A DNA stretch of 64,000 bases from Nocardioides phosphati (GTDB lineage: Bacteria > Actinomycetota > Actinomycetes > Propionibacteriales > Nocardioidaceae): NCBI RefSeq assembly GCF_014646375.1, contig NZ_BMNI01000004.1, positions 62,001 through 126,000 on the forward strand, read 5' to 3'. This document shows, in pieces, positions 9,831 through 26,668 of this stretch (its first letter is position 1; each line of letters starts with the position of its first letter). The notes under the pieces were generated by a model. That model was not told the DNA's origin. It was given only the letters and a program-made list of their open reading frames with translations, and ran no database searches. The position numbers were made by a program, and so were the translations under genes.

Positions 9831-11572
9831 CTACGAGTTCCACCAGGACGTGCTGTCCGGGGCGAGCACGACGTCGGCACCGTCGACGACGACGTCGGCG
9901 GAGCCGAGGAGCAGGCGGCCGGGCAGGGGCATGCGTACATGATCCCCTGACGTGTTCGCGATCACCACCACCGGGTCCCCCGCGCGCGGCGTACGACGGA
10001 AGGCGAGGACGCCCTCGGGCGCCTCGAGCCACTCCACGCCGTCACCAGCACCCAGCGCCGGCTGCTCGCGCCGGACCGCGATCGCGGAGCGGTAGAGCTC
10101 GAGCGTGGAGCCCGCGACGCCGGTCTGCGCCTCGACGCTCAGGTCGGCCCAGGCCGCCGGCTGCGGCAGCCAGCTCGGCCCGCCCACCTCCGGCCCGAAG
10201 CCGTACGGCGCCTCCGCGCCGCCCCAGGGCAGCGGGACGCGGCAGCCGTCGCGGAAGCCGTCCTGGCCGTTGTCGCGGTGGAAGGACGGGTCGGCGCGGA
10301 CCTCGTCGGGCAGGTCGGTGACGTCGGGCAGGCCGAGCTCCTCGCCCTGGTAGACGTACGCCGAGCCGGGCAGCGCGAGCATCAGCAGCGTGGCCGCGCG
10401 GGCCCGGCGCAGGCCGAGCTCGCGGTCTCCGGGCGTGGTCATCTGGATGCCGGAGCCCGGCGGGTTGGCGAAGCGGGTCGCGTGGCGGGTCACGTCGTGG
10501 TTGGAGAGCACCCACGTCGGCGGGGCACCGACCTCGCCCATCGCGTCGAGCGTGATGTCGACGATCTCGCGCAGCGCCGCGGCGTCCCAGTCGGTGCACA
10601 GGTAGGAGAAGTTGAACGCCTGGTGCATCTCGTCGGAGCGGACGTACTGCGCAGCGCGCTGGAGCGTCGGCGTCCAGGCCTCGGCGACGAGGATCCGCTC
10701 GCCGGCGTACTCGGCCAGGACGCGGTGCCAGTCGCGGTAGATCTCGTGGACGCCGTCCTGGTCGAAGAAGGGCATCGGCTCGCTGCCGAGCAGGGTCAGC
10801 TGGTCCGCGCGGCCGATGTCGGGCAGACCCGCCGCCTTGACCAGGCCGTGGGCGACGTCGACGCGGAAGCCGTCGACCCCGAGGTCGAGCCAGAACCGCA
10901 GGATCGAGCGGAACTCGTCGTGGACCGCGCGGTGCTCCCAGTTGAAGTCGGGCTGCTCGGGGGCGAAGAGGTGGAGGTACCACTCGCCGTCGGCCACCTG
11001 CGTCCACGCGGGGCCACCGAAGATCGACTCCCAGTCGTTGGGCGGCAGCTCGCCGTGGGCACCGCGACCCGGCCGGAAGTGGAACCGCTGGCGGGCCGTC
11101 GAACCGGGGCCGTCGCGCAGCGCGCGCTGGAACCACTCGTGCTGGTCGGAGCAGTGGTTCGGCACCAGGTCGACGATCACCCGCAGGCCCAGCTCGTGCG
11201 CGTCCTCGATCAGCCCGGCGGCGTCGGAGAGGTCGCCGAACATCGGGTCGACGCGGCGGTAGTCGGAGACGTCGTACCCGGCGTCGGCCTGCGGCGAGGC
11301 GTAGAACGGCGACAGCCAGACCGCGTCGACGCCGAGGTCACGCAGGTACGGCAGGCGGGCCCGGACGCCCGGGAGGTCGCCGATGCCGTCGCCGTCGGCG
11401 TCCGCGAAGCTGCGCGGGTAGACCTGGTAGATCACGCCGTGACGCCACCACGCGGCGGCCTCCTCCGGCAGGGGCGCGGCCTGCACCTCGGTCTGCTCGC
11501 TCTGCACGTCGGTCTGCACGTCGGTCTGCACGTCGGTCTGCACGTCGGTCTGCACGTCGGGGATCGTCTGGG

Positions 11573-11576
<4 letters not shown>
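9831..11576 (-). CDS. GH13 alpha-glucosidase (oligo-1,6-glucosidase/maltase type), cytoplasmic
   Basis: 581 residues, no signal peptide. GH13 regions: YQVYPRSFADADGDGIGDLPG near residue 50 is typical of alpha-glucosidases; region I DLVPNH near 136; region II DGFRVDVAHG near 238 (nucleophile Asp); region III LVAEAW near 297 (acid/base Glu); region IV SNHDVTRH near 360 (third Asp). It should cleave glucose from imported maltodextrins. ATG at 11576 overlaps the stop of the amylopullulanase gene by 4 bases. Odd: residues 7-26 are a DVQT tetrapeptide array encoded by a 12-base tandem repeat, ahead of the normal family start. Confidence 0.9.
11501..11560. repeat. five perfect 12-bp tandem repeats inside the alpha-glucosidase gene
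   Basis: Five exact copies of TCTGCACGTCGG (plus strand), encoding VQTD/DVQT repeats near the N terminus of the alpha-glucosidase. The unit is a multiple of three, so copy number can change without breaking the frame. Confidence 0.95.
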
Positions 11577-17008
<5,432 letters not shown>

Positions 17009-17038
17009 CGCGTGACCGTAACCCGTCCGCAACCCTGC

Positions 17039-17076
17039 CTGCAAGCCTTTCGCAAGTTGCAGATTTTTCTTGCAGA
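17039..17076. promoter_or_regulatory. operator cluster between the amylopullulanase and alpha-amylase genes
   Basis: CTTGCAAG palindrome at 17039-17046, GCAAGTTGCAG at 17053-17063 and CTTGCAG at 17070-17076 lie in the 171-base divergent region. The first is identical to the palindrome upstream of malE. The cluster probably lets the local LacI repressors control both starch-enzyme transcripts. Confidence 0.65.
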
Positions 17077-17179
17077 AAAGCATTGACCCCGCGGTCTGGA
17101 CCGCGCGAAGGTCGGCCTGACAGGTGTGGCGCCCATCACGCGGGAGACCACACGCCTCTCAGGACGGAGTCTCTCTGCA

Positions 17180-19243
17180 ATGAGTCGTTTCCTCGCCCTC
17201 GCCGCCGCCGGCATCGCCGGCGCGGCCCTCGCCGTGGCAGGCCCGGTCACCCCGGTCCCGGCAGCCCACGCCGACGCCGCCACCAGCAGCGACGTGATCG
17301 CCAACCTCTGGGAGTGGAGCTGGCCCTCGGTCGCCCAGGAGTGCACCGACCACCTCGGCCCCGCCGGCTACGGCGCGGTCCAGGTCGCTCCCCCGGCCGA
17401 GTCCCTCAAGACCCCCACGCTCGCGTGGTGGGACGTCTACCAGCCGTACTCCTACAGCCTCGACAGCCGCTTCGGCTCGGCCGCGCAGTTCTCCTCGATG
17501 GTCGCGACCTGCCATGCCGCCGGCGTGAAGGTGTACGTCGACGCGGTCATCAACCACACCGCGGCCGCCACCGGGTCGGGCTACGCCGGCACGACGCTGA
17601 GCACGAAGTACGACACCCCGGACTACGACTACGGCGACTACCACCACCCGGGCGACGGCTACTGCAACGACGCCGACGGCATCATCGACGACTGGAACAA
17701 CCTCTCCGAGGTGCAGAACTGCGAGCTCCTCGGGCTCGCCGACCTCAAGACCAGCGAGGACAGCGTCCGCACGAAGATCGCGGGCTACCTCAACAAGCTC
17801 CTCGCCACCGGCGTCGACGGCTTCCGGGTCGACGCGGTCAAGCACATCGCGGCCACCGACATGGCCGCCATCGAGAGCAAGCTCACCGCCACGAAGAGCG
17901 GCACCGCGCCGGACGTCTTCCAGGAGGTCTACCCGGGCAGCACCCCGCAGCCGGGCGACTACTACGGCACCGGCGACGTCCTCGACTTCACCTACGCCAG
18001 CAAGCTGAAGTCCGCCTTCCAGGGCAGCGTCTCCGACCTCGGCTCGCTCGGCTCGAGCGGGATCCTGCCGTCGGCCAACGCGGTCGACTTCGTGACCAAC
18101 CACGACACCGAGCGCAACGGCCTGCACCTCTCCTACAAGGACGGCGCGACCTACGTGCTGGCCAACCTCTTCCAGCTCGCCCACAAGGACGCGACGCCGA
18201 CGGTCTACTCCAGCTTCACCTGGACCAACAGCGACGACGCCCCGCCCAACTCCGGCGGCTACGTCACGCCGACCGACTGCGCGAGCAGCCAGTGGTACTG
18301 CCTCGACCGCAACACCGCCGTCGTCGGCATGGTCGGCTGGCACAACGCCGTGGGCTCGGCCGACGTCACCGACTGGCAGGCCAAGTCGTCCGACGTCATC
18401 GGCTTCGGCCGCGCGGGCAAGGGCTTCTTCGCGCTCAACAACGGCGCCAGCCCGGCGACGTACACGTTCGCGACGGGGATGGCCGACGGCAGCTACCAGA
18501 ACGTGATCGACGGCGGCGCCACCAACGTCACGGTCAGCGGCGGCAGCGCCACGGTCACGATCCCGGCCAAGGGCGCCGTGGCGATCCGGCTCGGCGCGAC
18601 CTGCACGACCGGCTGCGGCGGCACCGGCGGAGGCGGGACCACGGACCCCGCCACGGTCTCGGCGACCTTCAACGTCAACGCCTCCACGGCCCTCGGCACC
18701 AACGTGTACGTCGTCGGCTCGACGCCGTCGCTCGGCAGCTGGAACACCGCCGCGGCCGTGCCGCTCTCCGCTGCCGGCTACCCGATCTGGTCCGGGCAGG
18801 TGACGGTGCCGGCAGGCACGACGTTCCAGTACAAGTTCATCAAGAAGGACAGCTCCGGCGCCGTCACCTGGGAGTCGATCGCCAACCGCTCCGCAACCAC
18901 CACGAGCTCCGCGCTGACGATCAACAACAGCTGGAACCTCGCGAACGCCGACGCCACCGACGTCACCTTCAAGGTCAACGCCACCACCGACCCCGGCACC
19001 AATGCGTACGTCGTGGGGTCGATCCCGGCCCTCGGCTCGTGGGACCCGAAGGACGCCATCCCGCTGTCGTCGGCGACCTACCCGGTGTGGGCGAAGGCGG
19101 CGATCGTGCCGAAGGGCACCAGCTTCACCTACAAGTACATCAAGAAGAACGCCTCGGGCGTCGTGACGTGGGAGTCGGGCGGTGACCGGTCGTTCACCAC
19201 CGGCACCGGCACCGGCTACCAGACGAGCGACACCTGGAGCTGA
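17180..19243 (+). CDS. secreted alpha-amylase (GH13) with two C-terminal starch-binding domains
   Basis: 687 residues from ATG 17180. Signal peptide of about 33 residues (FLALAAAGIAGAALAVAGPV ... AHADA). GH13 motifs: VYVDAVINHTA ~119, GVDGFRVDAVKHIAA ~212 (nucleophile Asp), FQEVYPG ~247 (acid/base Glu), FVTNHDTERNG ~304. A glycine-rich linker (CGGTGGGG) near 480 leads to two tandem CBM20-like domains, each with NVYVVGS or NAYVVGS, LGSWN or LGSWD, and FQYKFIKK or FTYKYIKK. The type resembles Streptomyces alpha-amylases but with a doubled starch-binding domain. Divergent from the amylopullulanase, sharing its operator region. Confidence 0.92.
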   Translation: MSRFLALAAAGIAGAALAVAGPVTPVPAAHADAATSSDVIANLWEWSWPSVAQECTDHLGPAGYGAVQVAPPAESLKTPTLAWWDVYQPYSYSLDSRFGSAAQFSSMVATCHAAGVKVYVDAVINHTAAATGSGYAGTTLSTKYDTPDYDYGDYHHPGDGYCNDADGIIDDWNNLSEVQNCELLGLADLKTSEDSVRTKIAGYLNKLLATGVDGFRVDAVKHIAATDMAAIESKLTATKSGTAPDVFQEVYPGSTPQPGDYYGTGDVLDFTYASKLKSAFQGSVSDLGSLGSSGILPSANAVDFVTNHDTERNGLHLSYKDGATYVLANLFQLAHKDATPTVYSSFTWTNSDDAPPNSGGYVTPTDCASSQWYCLDRNTAVVGMVGWHNAVGSADVTDWQAKSSDVIGFGRAGKGFFALNNGASPATYTFATGMADGSYQNVIDGGATNVTVSGGSATVTIPAKGAVAIRLGATCTTGCGGTGGGGTTDPATVSATFNVNASTALGTNVYVVGSTPSLGSWNTAAAVPLSAAGYPIWSGQVTVPAGTTFQYKFIKKDSSGAVTWESIANRSATTTSSALTINNSWNLANADATDVTFKVNATTDPGTNAYVVGSIPALGSWDPKDAIPLSSATYPVWAKAAIVPKGTSFTYKYIKKNASGVVTWESGGDRSFTTGTGTGYQTSDTWS

Positions 19244-19292
19244 TCGCTGTTGCTGCTCGGGGGTGTCCCCGGCCGTCAGTAGGCTCACGCAG

Positions 19293-19961
19293 GTGAGCAG
19301 TCCTGGCAGGCCGGGCGGCACCCCCGAGCGTCCGGCCCTCTTCTTCAGCGCGCCGGAGGAGTTCGCCGCGTGGCTCGCGGCCCACCACGCCACCGCGCCC
19401 GACCTCTGGATGGGCCTGCGCAAGAAGCACGTCGCGAAGCGCGGCGAGGACCCCGGCCTGACCTGGGAGGACGCCGTCGTCGAGGCGCTCTGCTGGGGCT
19501 GGATCGACTCGCGCGTCGAGCGCATCGACGAGGACTCCGTCCGGCAGCGGTGGACGCCCCGCCGGCCGGGCAGCAGCTGGAGCCGGATCAACCTCACCAC
19601 CGTCGAGCGGCTGATCGCCGAGGGCCGCATGCAGCCGTCGGGCCTCGCCGTCTACGAGGCGCGCAGGAAGGAGGCCTCGGGCTACACCCATGAGGCGCCC
19701 GCCGACGTCGCCGTCCCCGCGGCCTACGCAGCGCTGATGGCGGCCGACCGCAAGGCCTCGGCCTTCTGGGAGGTCGCGACGCCGTCGTACCGCAAGATCT
19801 GCATCGTCTGGGTGACCGGCGCCAAGCAGCAGGCGACCAACGACCGCCGCATGGCGCAGCTGCTCGAGGACCACGCCGCCGGGCGGATGATCCCCAGCCA
19901 GCGCTACGGCGACCAGCCGAAGTGGGTCGAGCGCGCGGCCGAGGCCGCCCGCAACGCCTGA
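19293..19961 (+). CDS. YdeI/OmpD-associated family protein
   Basis: 222 residues from a GTG at 19293. Family features: LFFSAPEEFAAWLAAHHATA at the N terminus, LTWEDAVVEALCWGWIDSR, RRPGSSWSRINLTTVERLIAEG, and a C-terminal YRKICIVWVTGAKQQATNDRR segment, matching YdeI-like proteins sometimes annotated as bacteriocin-protection proteins. The biochemical role is unknown. It stands alone, 49 bases after the alpha-amylase, and converges on the oxidoreductase gene. Confidence 0.82.
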   Translation: MSSPGRPGGTPERPALFFSAPEEFAAWLAAHHATAPDLWMGLRKKHVAKRGEDPGLTWEDAVVEALCWGWIDSRVERIDEDSVRQRWTPRRPGSSWSRINLTTVERLIAEGRMQPSGLAVYEARRKEASGYTHEAPADVAVPAAYAALMAADRKASAFWEVATPSYRKICIVWVTGAKQQATNDRRMAQLLEDHAAGRMIPSQRYGDQPKWVERAAEAARNA

Positions 19962-19962
19962 C

Positions 19963-21036
19963 TCAGGCCGTCTGCTCGTCGGCCGTCGCGAGATACCGCT
20001 GGACGGCGTGTGCCGCGGCCCGGCCCGCACGCGTCGCGCCGATCGTGCTCGCCGAGGGTCCGTAGCCGACCAGCTGCACGCGGGCATCCCGCGCAGCCGT
20101 CACCGCGGTCTGGACGTCATGGCTGGTGGTGAGCAGCCGGATGCCGCCCTCCGGCCCCCGCAGGTGCAGCGGCGCGAGGTGGTCGACGGCCGGCCGGAAG
20201 CCGGTGGCCCAGAGGATGACGTCGACCGGCTCGAAGGAGCCGTCGGCCCAGCGCACGCCGCTCGGCTCGACCCGGGCGAACATCGGCCGGCGGGCGGCGT
20301 ACGCGCCGAGGCGCTCGGCCTCCCGCTCCTGCTCGCGCAGCGCGAGGCCGGTCACGCTCACGACACTGGCCGGTGGAAGTCCCCGTGCGACCCGCTCCTG
20401 GACCAGCGTCACCGCGTCGCGGCCGACACCCTCGTCGAAGCCGTCGCGCCAGACCGGCTCGCGCCGGGTCACCCAGAGGGTCTCCGTGAGCGGCGCGAGC
20501 TCGCCGAGGAACTGCACGGCCGAGGCGCCTCCGCCGACGACCAGCACCCGCTTGCCGCGGAAGTGGTCACGGCCCGGGTAGTCGACGGTGTGCAGCTGCT
20601 CGCCCCGGAAGGCCTCGGCGCCGGGGTAGTACGGCACGAAGGGACGCGTCCAGGTGCCCGTGGCGTTGACCAGCGTGCGCGTGCGCCAGCTGCGGTCGCC
20701 GGCGTCGACGACGAGCAGGTCGCCCTCGCTGGTGACCCGGTCGACGGCGACCGGCCGGACGACGGGCAGCTGGTGCAGTGACTCGTAACGGGCGAACCAC
20801 GCCGGCACGACGACGTTCGCGCGGTCGGCGGAGCCGCCCGGGGCAGCGGCGTCGGGCAGGTCGGCGACGCGGTGGACGTCGTTCATCGAGAGCGAGTCCC
20901 AGCGGTGCTGCCACGCGCCGCCCGCGTGCTCGTCGCGGTCGAGGACGACGTGGTCGATGCCGAGACGCTTCAGGTGGTACGACGCCGAGAGCCCGGCCTG
21001 TCCCGCTCCGATCACCACTGCGTCGTACGTGTGCAC
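19963..21036 (-). CDS. FAD-dependent NAD(P)-binding oxidoreductase (flavin monooxygenase-like)
   Basis: 357 residues. N-terminal FAD-binding [17 protein letters not shown] (GxGxxG) near residue 10; a second Rossmann motif [17 protein letters not shown] near 165 for [18 protein letters not shown] near 287 resembles the ATG motif of flavin-containing monooxygenases. The order of motifs fits putative flavoprotein monooxygenases (CzcO-like). Substrate unknown. Convergent with the YdeI-like gene (1 base apart) and divergent from fumarase I. Confidence 0.85.
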   Translation of the reverse strand: MHTYDAVVIGAGQAGLSASYHLKRLGIDHVVLDRDEHAGGAWQHRWDSLSMNDVHRVADLPDAAAPGGSADRANVVVPAWFARYESLHQLPVVRPVAVDRVTSEGDLLVVDAGDRSWRTRTLVNATGTWTRPFVPYYPGAEAFRGEQLHTVDYPGRDHFRGKRVLVVGGGASAVQFLGELAPLTETLWVTRREPVWRDGFDEGVGRDAVTLVQERVARGLPPASVVSVTGLALREQEREAERLGAYAARRPMFARVEPSGVRWADGSFEPVDVILWATGFRPAVDHLAPLHLRGPEGGIRLLTTSHDVQTAVTAARDARVQLVGYGPSASTIGATRAGRAAAHAVQRYLATADEQTA

Positions 21037-21130
21037 GGGAGAGGAACGCCGACGGGCCGGCGACGATTCCGCCCGTGCGGGTGAACGGACTCACGCGCGC
21101 ACAGCGGCGGCGCCGTCGTACGCTTCCGCC

Positions 21131-22816
<1,686 letters not shown>

Positions 22817-22835
22817 CGCCCGTACGACGCTGACG

Positions 22836-22865
22836 AAGGCCCGGTCCGAGCACGGACCGGGCCTT
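22836..22865 (+). terminator. rho-independent-type terminator after the class I fumarase
   Basis: Perfect 13-base inverted repeat AAGGCCCGGTCCG / CGGACCGGGCCTT with a 4-base loop (AGCA). The AA/TT ends make it potentially bidirectional, though the U-tract is only TT followed by CC. Confidence 0.85.
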
Positions 22866-22993
22866 CCTCGCTCACTGGCCCTGCCCCGGAAGCGTCATCG
22901 TTCCGTTACCGGACCAAGGGGGCATTCTTCGGCCGCACGACGTAATCTGCGGCGGTGGCGCCACGGGGGTGCCCGGTTTCATCGGGGGAACAC

Positions 22994-24811
22994 ATGCGCC
23001 GCCTGCTGCTCGCTACCGCACTCATCACCGGTTCGGTCACCGTCTTCGCCGCGACGCCGGCGTACGCCGCTCCGGCTGCGCCCGTCCTGTCAGGGCTCGA
23101 CACCAGCGTCGCGGGTCACGTGACCGGCACTGTCACTGGTGGCGCCGACGCCCAGTCGGCATGGGTGTGCTGGAGCGGATGCCACATCAACACCGGCCTG
23201 ACGGGCGCCGGGTGGATCCCGCTCGACCCCACGACGCACAGCGCGACGTTCGACCTTCCGACGTGGGGCTACACCGACGGCGAGGTGAAGACCGTCGTCT
23301 GCGCCACGGCCCCCACGACCGGGAGCAACTGCGCGGCGGGCGACGTGTCGCCCTCCGTCTCGTCGGCGACGCTGACCGCGACCGACGTGGTGCCCACCGT
23401 CACCTGGCCCACCGACACGACGATCGGCCACAACCCCGACGGCACCGACCAGCAGGCGAGCGTCACCGTCAGCGACTCGGGTGGCGGCACGCTGCTCGTC
23501 GACTGGACGTACTCCGAGCCGGAGACGGGCGACAACGACCTGACCACGACGGTCGCCCACGACGGAGAGACCCAGCTCAACCTCGCTGACGGCGTCGGCC
23601 ATCTCCGGCTCTTCCGCTGCAACGCCTACAACAGCGACCCCTGCACGCACTACGACCTCGACAGTGCGGAGATGACGGTCGCCCGTCAGAGCCAGGTGCT
23701 GTACTTCACCGCCCCGGCGATCACGGCGGCGGCCGACCCCAGCCACGCGGTCGTCCCGACCGGCAAGCACGGCACCTTCCAGGCCTCGTGGCACGTCACC
23801 GCTGACGGGCAGCCGGTCGCCGGCTCGGACGGCTCGGCGTCCGGCACGCTCGCCGACGACGGGGGCGCCCCGATCGAGGTACCCGGTGCCGGTCTGCCCG
23901 AGGCTGAAGGCCTCCGGATCGAAGGCACGATCTCCGTCGACGACCCCGACTTCGGGCCGTCCACCAGCAGCTTCTCGGGCTACCTCGTCGTGGACCGCGA
24001 GGGCCCGGCGATCGAGGGCCTCACGGTGACCCGCCCCGCCATCCACCCGACCGCCATCGACGCCCTCGCGTCCTATCGGACGACGACCGTCAAGGTCCAC
24101 GACGCGACCCAGCTCGACTACAACGACAAGATCGCGATCACCAACGCCTCCGGCGTCCAGGTGCGCCTGCTCGAGCCCGAGATCGACTCCTGGACCGACG
24201 AGCACGCCGTCTGGGACGGCCGCAACGAGTCCGGCTCCGTCGTCCCGGCGGGCACCTACACCGTCACCTCCGTGGACACGCACGGCAACACGTCGGCACT
24301 CAGCCGAACGGTCACGGTCTCCCACGCGAGCGGCGTGTTGAAGACCTTCAAGAAGACGGTCAGCGTCGGCGGCAGCAAGGTCGACTCGTTCGTCGGCCGC
24401 TGCTCGACGCTGAAGAACCCTGCGTCCCGCGGGTGGTCGGGTTCCCGCGGCTACTACGCCAACACGCGCTGCAAGTCCACGCGCACCAACGACACCGTGG
24501 TCCTGACCCTGCACGGGCAGCAGCTGCCGACCGCGGTGAAGTACGGCTCCTTCCGGGTCGACACGTACGGCGGCGCCTCGCGCGGCTACCGCGGCAGCCA
24601 GGCGGCCATCAGCTACCACCGCGCCAGCGACGGCGAGGCCGTGAACACCCGCACGCTGGGAGGCACCCTGGGCACCCACACGGGCGCCTCCGTGAGCCCC
24701 AGCTCCCTGCTCCGCGGCCGGACGGTGTTGTGGTCGGTCGGCACGGCGAAGTTCAACCACTACGACATCAAGAACTTCACCGTCGTCGCGCGGTACTACG
24801 CCTGGTCGTAG
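22994..24811 (+). CDS. large secreted protein with Ig-like/FlgD-type repeat, function unknown
   Basis: 605 residues. Clear signal peptide (LLLATALITGSVTVFAATPAYAA). The body is threonine/serine/aspartate-rich with beta-sandwich character. Residues ~390-440 resemble the FlgD Ig-like domain found at the ends of secreted proteins (AVWDGRNESGSVVPAGTYTV). The C-terminal ~170 residues have paired cysteines (GRCSTLKN ... NTRCKST) and end in a Tyr/Trp-rich segment. Adhesion or wall-binding is possible but nothing shows an enzyme. ATG at 22994 follows GGGGGAA. Its end overlaps the convergent ligase gene by 16 bases. Confidence 0.7.
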   Translation: MRRLLLATALITGSVTVFAATPAYAAPAAPVLSGLDTSVAGHVTGTVTGGADAQSAWVCWSGCHINTGLTGAGWIPLDPTTHSATFDLPTWGYTDGEVKTVVCATAPTTGSNCAAGDVSPSVSSATLTATDVVPTVTWPTDTTIGHNPDGTDQQASVTVSDSGGGTLLVDWTYSEPETGDNDLTTTVAHDGETQLNLADGVGHLRLFRCNAYNSDPCTHYDLDSAEMTVARQSQVLYFTAPAITAAADPSHAVVPTGKHGTFQASWHVTADGQPVAGSDGSASGTLADDGGAPIEVPGAGLPEAEGLRIEGTISVDDPDFGPSTSSFSGYLVVDREGPAIEGLTVTRPAIHPTAIDALASYRTTTVKVHDATQLDYNDKIAITNASGVQVRLLEPEIDSWTDEHAVWDGRNESGSVVPAGTYTVTSVDTHGNTSALSRTVTVSHASGVLKTFKKTVSVGGSKVDSFVGRCSTLKNPASRGWSGSRGYYANTRCKSTRTNDTVVLTLHGQQLPTAVKYGSFRVDTYGGASRGYRGSQAAISYHRASDGEAVNTRTLGGTLGTHTGASVSPSSLLRGRTVLWSVGTAKFNHYDIKNFTVVARYYAWS

Positions 24812-26556
24812 AGCGCCTCGATCTCGGCGGCGTACTTCACGCTGATCGGGCGCCGGCGCACCTTGAGCGTCGGCGTCAGCTCCTCGCTGCCCGGCACCCA
24901 CCAGGCCGGGACGATGCTGAACCTCTTGACCTGCTCCACCCGGGAGAGGCGCGCATTGCCGGCGTCGATGCCCGCCTGCACCGCCGCGATCAGCCCCGGG
25001 TCCTTCGCCAGCACGGCGGGGTCGGCCGCGACGCCGGCCTTCTCGGCGTACGCCGCGGCGGCGTCCGGGTCGAGGGCGACGAGGGCGACGTTGTAGGGGC
25101 GGGCGTCGCCGACCACCGCGATGCACATCGCGAGGGGGCAGGAGACCTTGAGGACGTTCTCGATGTTGGCGGGTGACATGTTCTTGCCGCCGGAGCTGAT
25201 GATCAGCTCCTTCTTGCGGTCGATGATCGTCACGTAGCCGTCGGCGTCGATGGTGGCGACGTCGCCGGTGTGCAGCCAGCCGTGGGCGTCGACCGCCTCG
25301 GCGGTCTGCTCCGGGTTGTCACGGTAGGAGACCATCAGGCCGGGGCCGCGATAGAGCAGCTCGCCGTCGTCGGCGAGGCTCAGCTCGACACCGGGCATCG
25401 GCGGGCCGACGGTGCCGACCCGCGCCTTGCCGGGAGGGTTGATGGTGCCCGCGCCACTGGTCTCGGACATGCCCCAGAGCTCGCAGACCTCGACGCCGAG
25501 GCCCATGAAGAACCGGAGCGTCTCGGGCGCGATCGCGGCCGCGCCCGACCACGCCCACTTCATCTGGTCCATGCCGATCGCCTCGCGGAGCCTGCCCAGC
25601 ACCAGCCGGTCGGCGACGGCGTAACGCAGCGCGTCGAGGCGGCCCAGCGGCCGTCCGGCGAGCTGGGCGTCGGCCTTCGCCGCCGCCCGCGCCAGCGCCC
25701 ACTGGGCGAGCGCCCGCTTCTTCGCGTCGGGCTCGGCCGCGACCTTCGCCTCGATGCCGAGCTTGATCTTCTCCCAGACCCGCGGCACCGCGAACCAGAT
25801 CGTCGGGCGGCAGTCGGGCAGCGCGGCCGCGATCTCGCGCGGGTTGTCGACGTACGTCACCTGGACGCCCTTGATCGCGGCGAAGTACTGCGAGGAGGCG
25901 CGGTCGGCGATGTGGGCCATCGGCAGGAAGGAGGTGATCCGGTCACCGAACTCGACCGGCACCACCTCGAGCGCGGCCGCGGTGTTCGTGACGATGTTGC
26001 GGTGGCTGAGCTGGACGCCCTTCGGCGGGCCGGTGGTGCCGGAGGTGTAGATGAGGGTGATCAGGTCGTCGGGCTCGACCGCCCGCCACGCCGCCTCGAA
26101 GTCGAACGCCGGGTCCCCCGCCGCCTCGAGCTCCTCCAGCGTGAGCGAAGCGCCCGGCCCGTCGACGCAGACGACGTGCTCGATGCCGCCGGCCGCCGCC
26201 TTCACGGCGGGCAGGAAGACCGCCTCGGTGATGACGACCCGGTTGCGGGCGTTGCCGAAGAGGAACTCGAGCTGCTCGGGCGACGAGGTGTTGTAGACCG
26301 AGAAGGCGACCGCGCCGAGGTGCATGGCGCCGGCGTCGACGATCGCGGCCTCGGGGCGGTTGGTCAGCATCAGCGCCACCGTGTCGCCCCGGCGTACGCC
26401 GAGCGAGGCCAGCCCGGCCGCGACCTTGCGGACCCGCGCGGCGTACTCCGCCCACGTGATGGTGACGGCGTCGCCGGGCGTGCGGAGCGCGACGGCGTCC
26501 GGGGCGATCGCGGCAGTGGCCTGGAAGGCCGCGCAGACGGTGGCGGGCTGGCTCAT
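24796..26556 (-). CDS. AMP-dependent long-chain acyl-CoA synthetase
   Basis: 586 residues. AMP-binding P-loop IYTSGTTGPPKGVQLSHRN near 169; A5-type motif LWGMSETSGAG near 390; A7/A8 motifs LHTGDVATIDADGYVTIIDRK (given as LHTGDVA and DGYVTIIDRKKE) near 460; catalytic lysine region LTPTLKVRRR near the C terminus. The spacing fits the FadD15-like group of actinobacterial acyl-CoA ligases. Activates fatty acids as acyl-AMP, then acyl-CoA, in the cytoplasm. ATG 26556, upstream of which lies the DoxX gene on the same strand. Confidence 0.9.
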   Translation of the reverse strand: MSQPATVCAAFQATAAIAPDAVALRTPGDAVTITWAEYAARVRKVAAGLASLGVRRGDTVALMLTNRPEAAIVDAGAMHLGAVAFSVYNTSSPEQLEFLFGNARNRVVITEAVFLPAVKAAAGGIEHVVCVDGPGASLTLEELEAAGDPAFDFEAAWRAVEPDDLITLIYTSGTTGPPKGVQLSHRNIVTNTAAALEVVPVEFGDRITSFLPMAHIADRASSQYFAAIKGVQVTYVDNPREIAAALPDCRPTIWFAVPRVWEKIKLGIEAKVAAEPDAKKRALAQWALARAAAKADAQLAGRPLGRLDALRYAVADRLVLGRLREAIGMDQMKWAWSGAAAIAPETLRFFMGLGVEVCELWGMSETSGAGTINPPGKARVGTVGPPMPGVELSLADDGELLYRGPGLMVSYRDNPEQTAEAVDAHGWLHTGDVATIDADGYVTIIDRKKELIISSGGKNMSPANIENVLKVSCPLAMCIAVVGDARPYNVALVALDPDAAAAYAEKAGVAADPAVLAKDPGLIAAVQAGIDAGNARLSRVEQVKRFSIVPAWWVPGSEELTPTLKVRRRPISVKYAAEIEALYDQA

Positions 26557-26631
26557 GGACTCCCCTGGGGCACGTGGCGTAGGTCACGCGCACCGTAGCG
26601 TCCCGCCGCTCCCGAAGGAACAGGAACAGCA

Positions 26632-26661
26632 CAGGGCAGCCGGCCGGAGCCGACTGCCCTG
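26632..26661 (-). terminator. terminator after the doxX-like gene
   Basis: Inverted repeat CAGGGCAG / CTGCCCTG with further pairing inside (CCGG). On the minus strand, it starts just after the DoxX stop and is followed by the T-rich TGCTGTTCCTGTTCCTT. Confidence 0.6.
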
Positions 26662-26668
26662 GGTGAGC

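Noticed and set aside
17009..17083. Earlier start of the amylopullulanase at 17083
   Set aside because: It would place the LacI operator inside the coding sequence and put ~25 non-signal residues (MLFCKKNLQLAKGLQAGLRT...) ahead of a perfect signal peptide.
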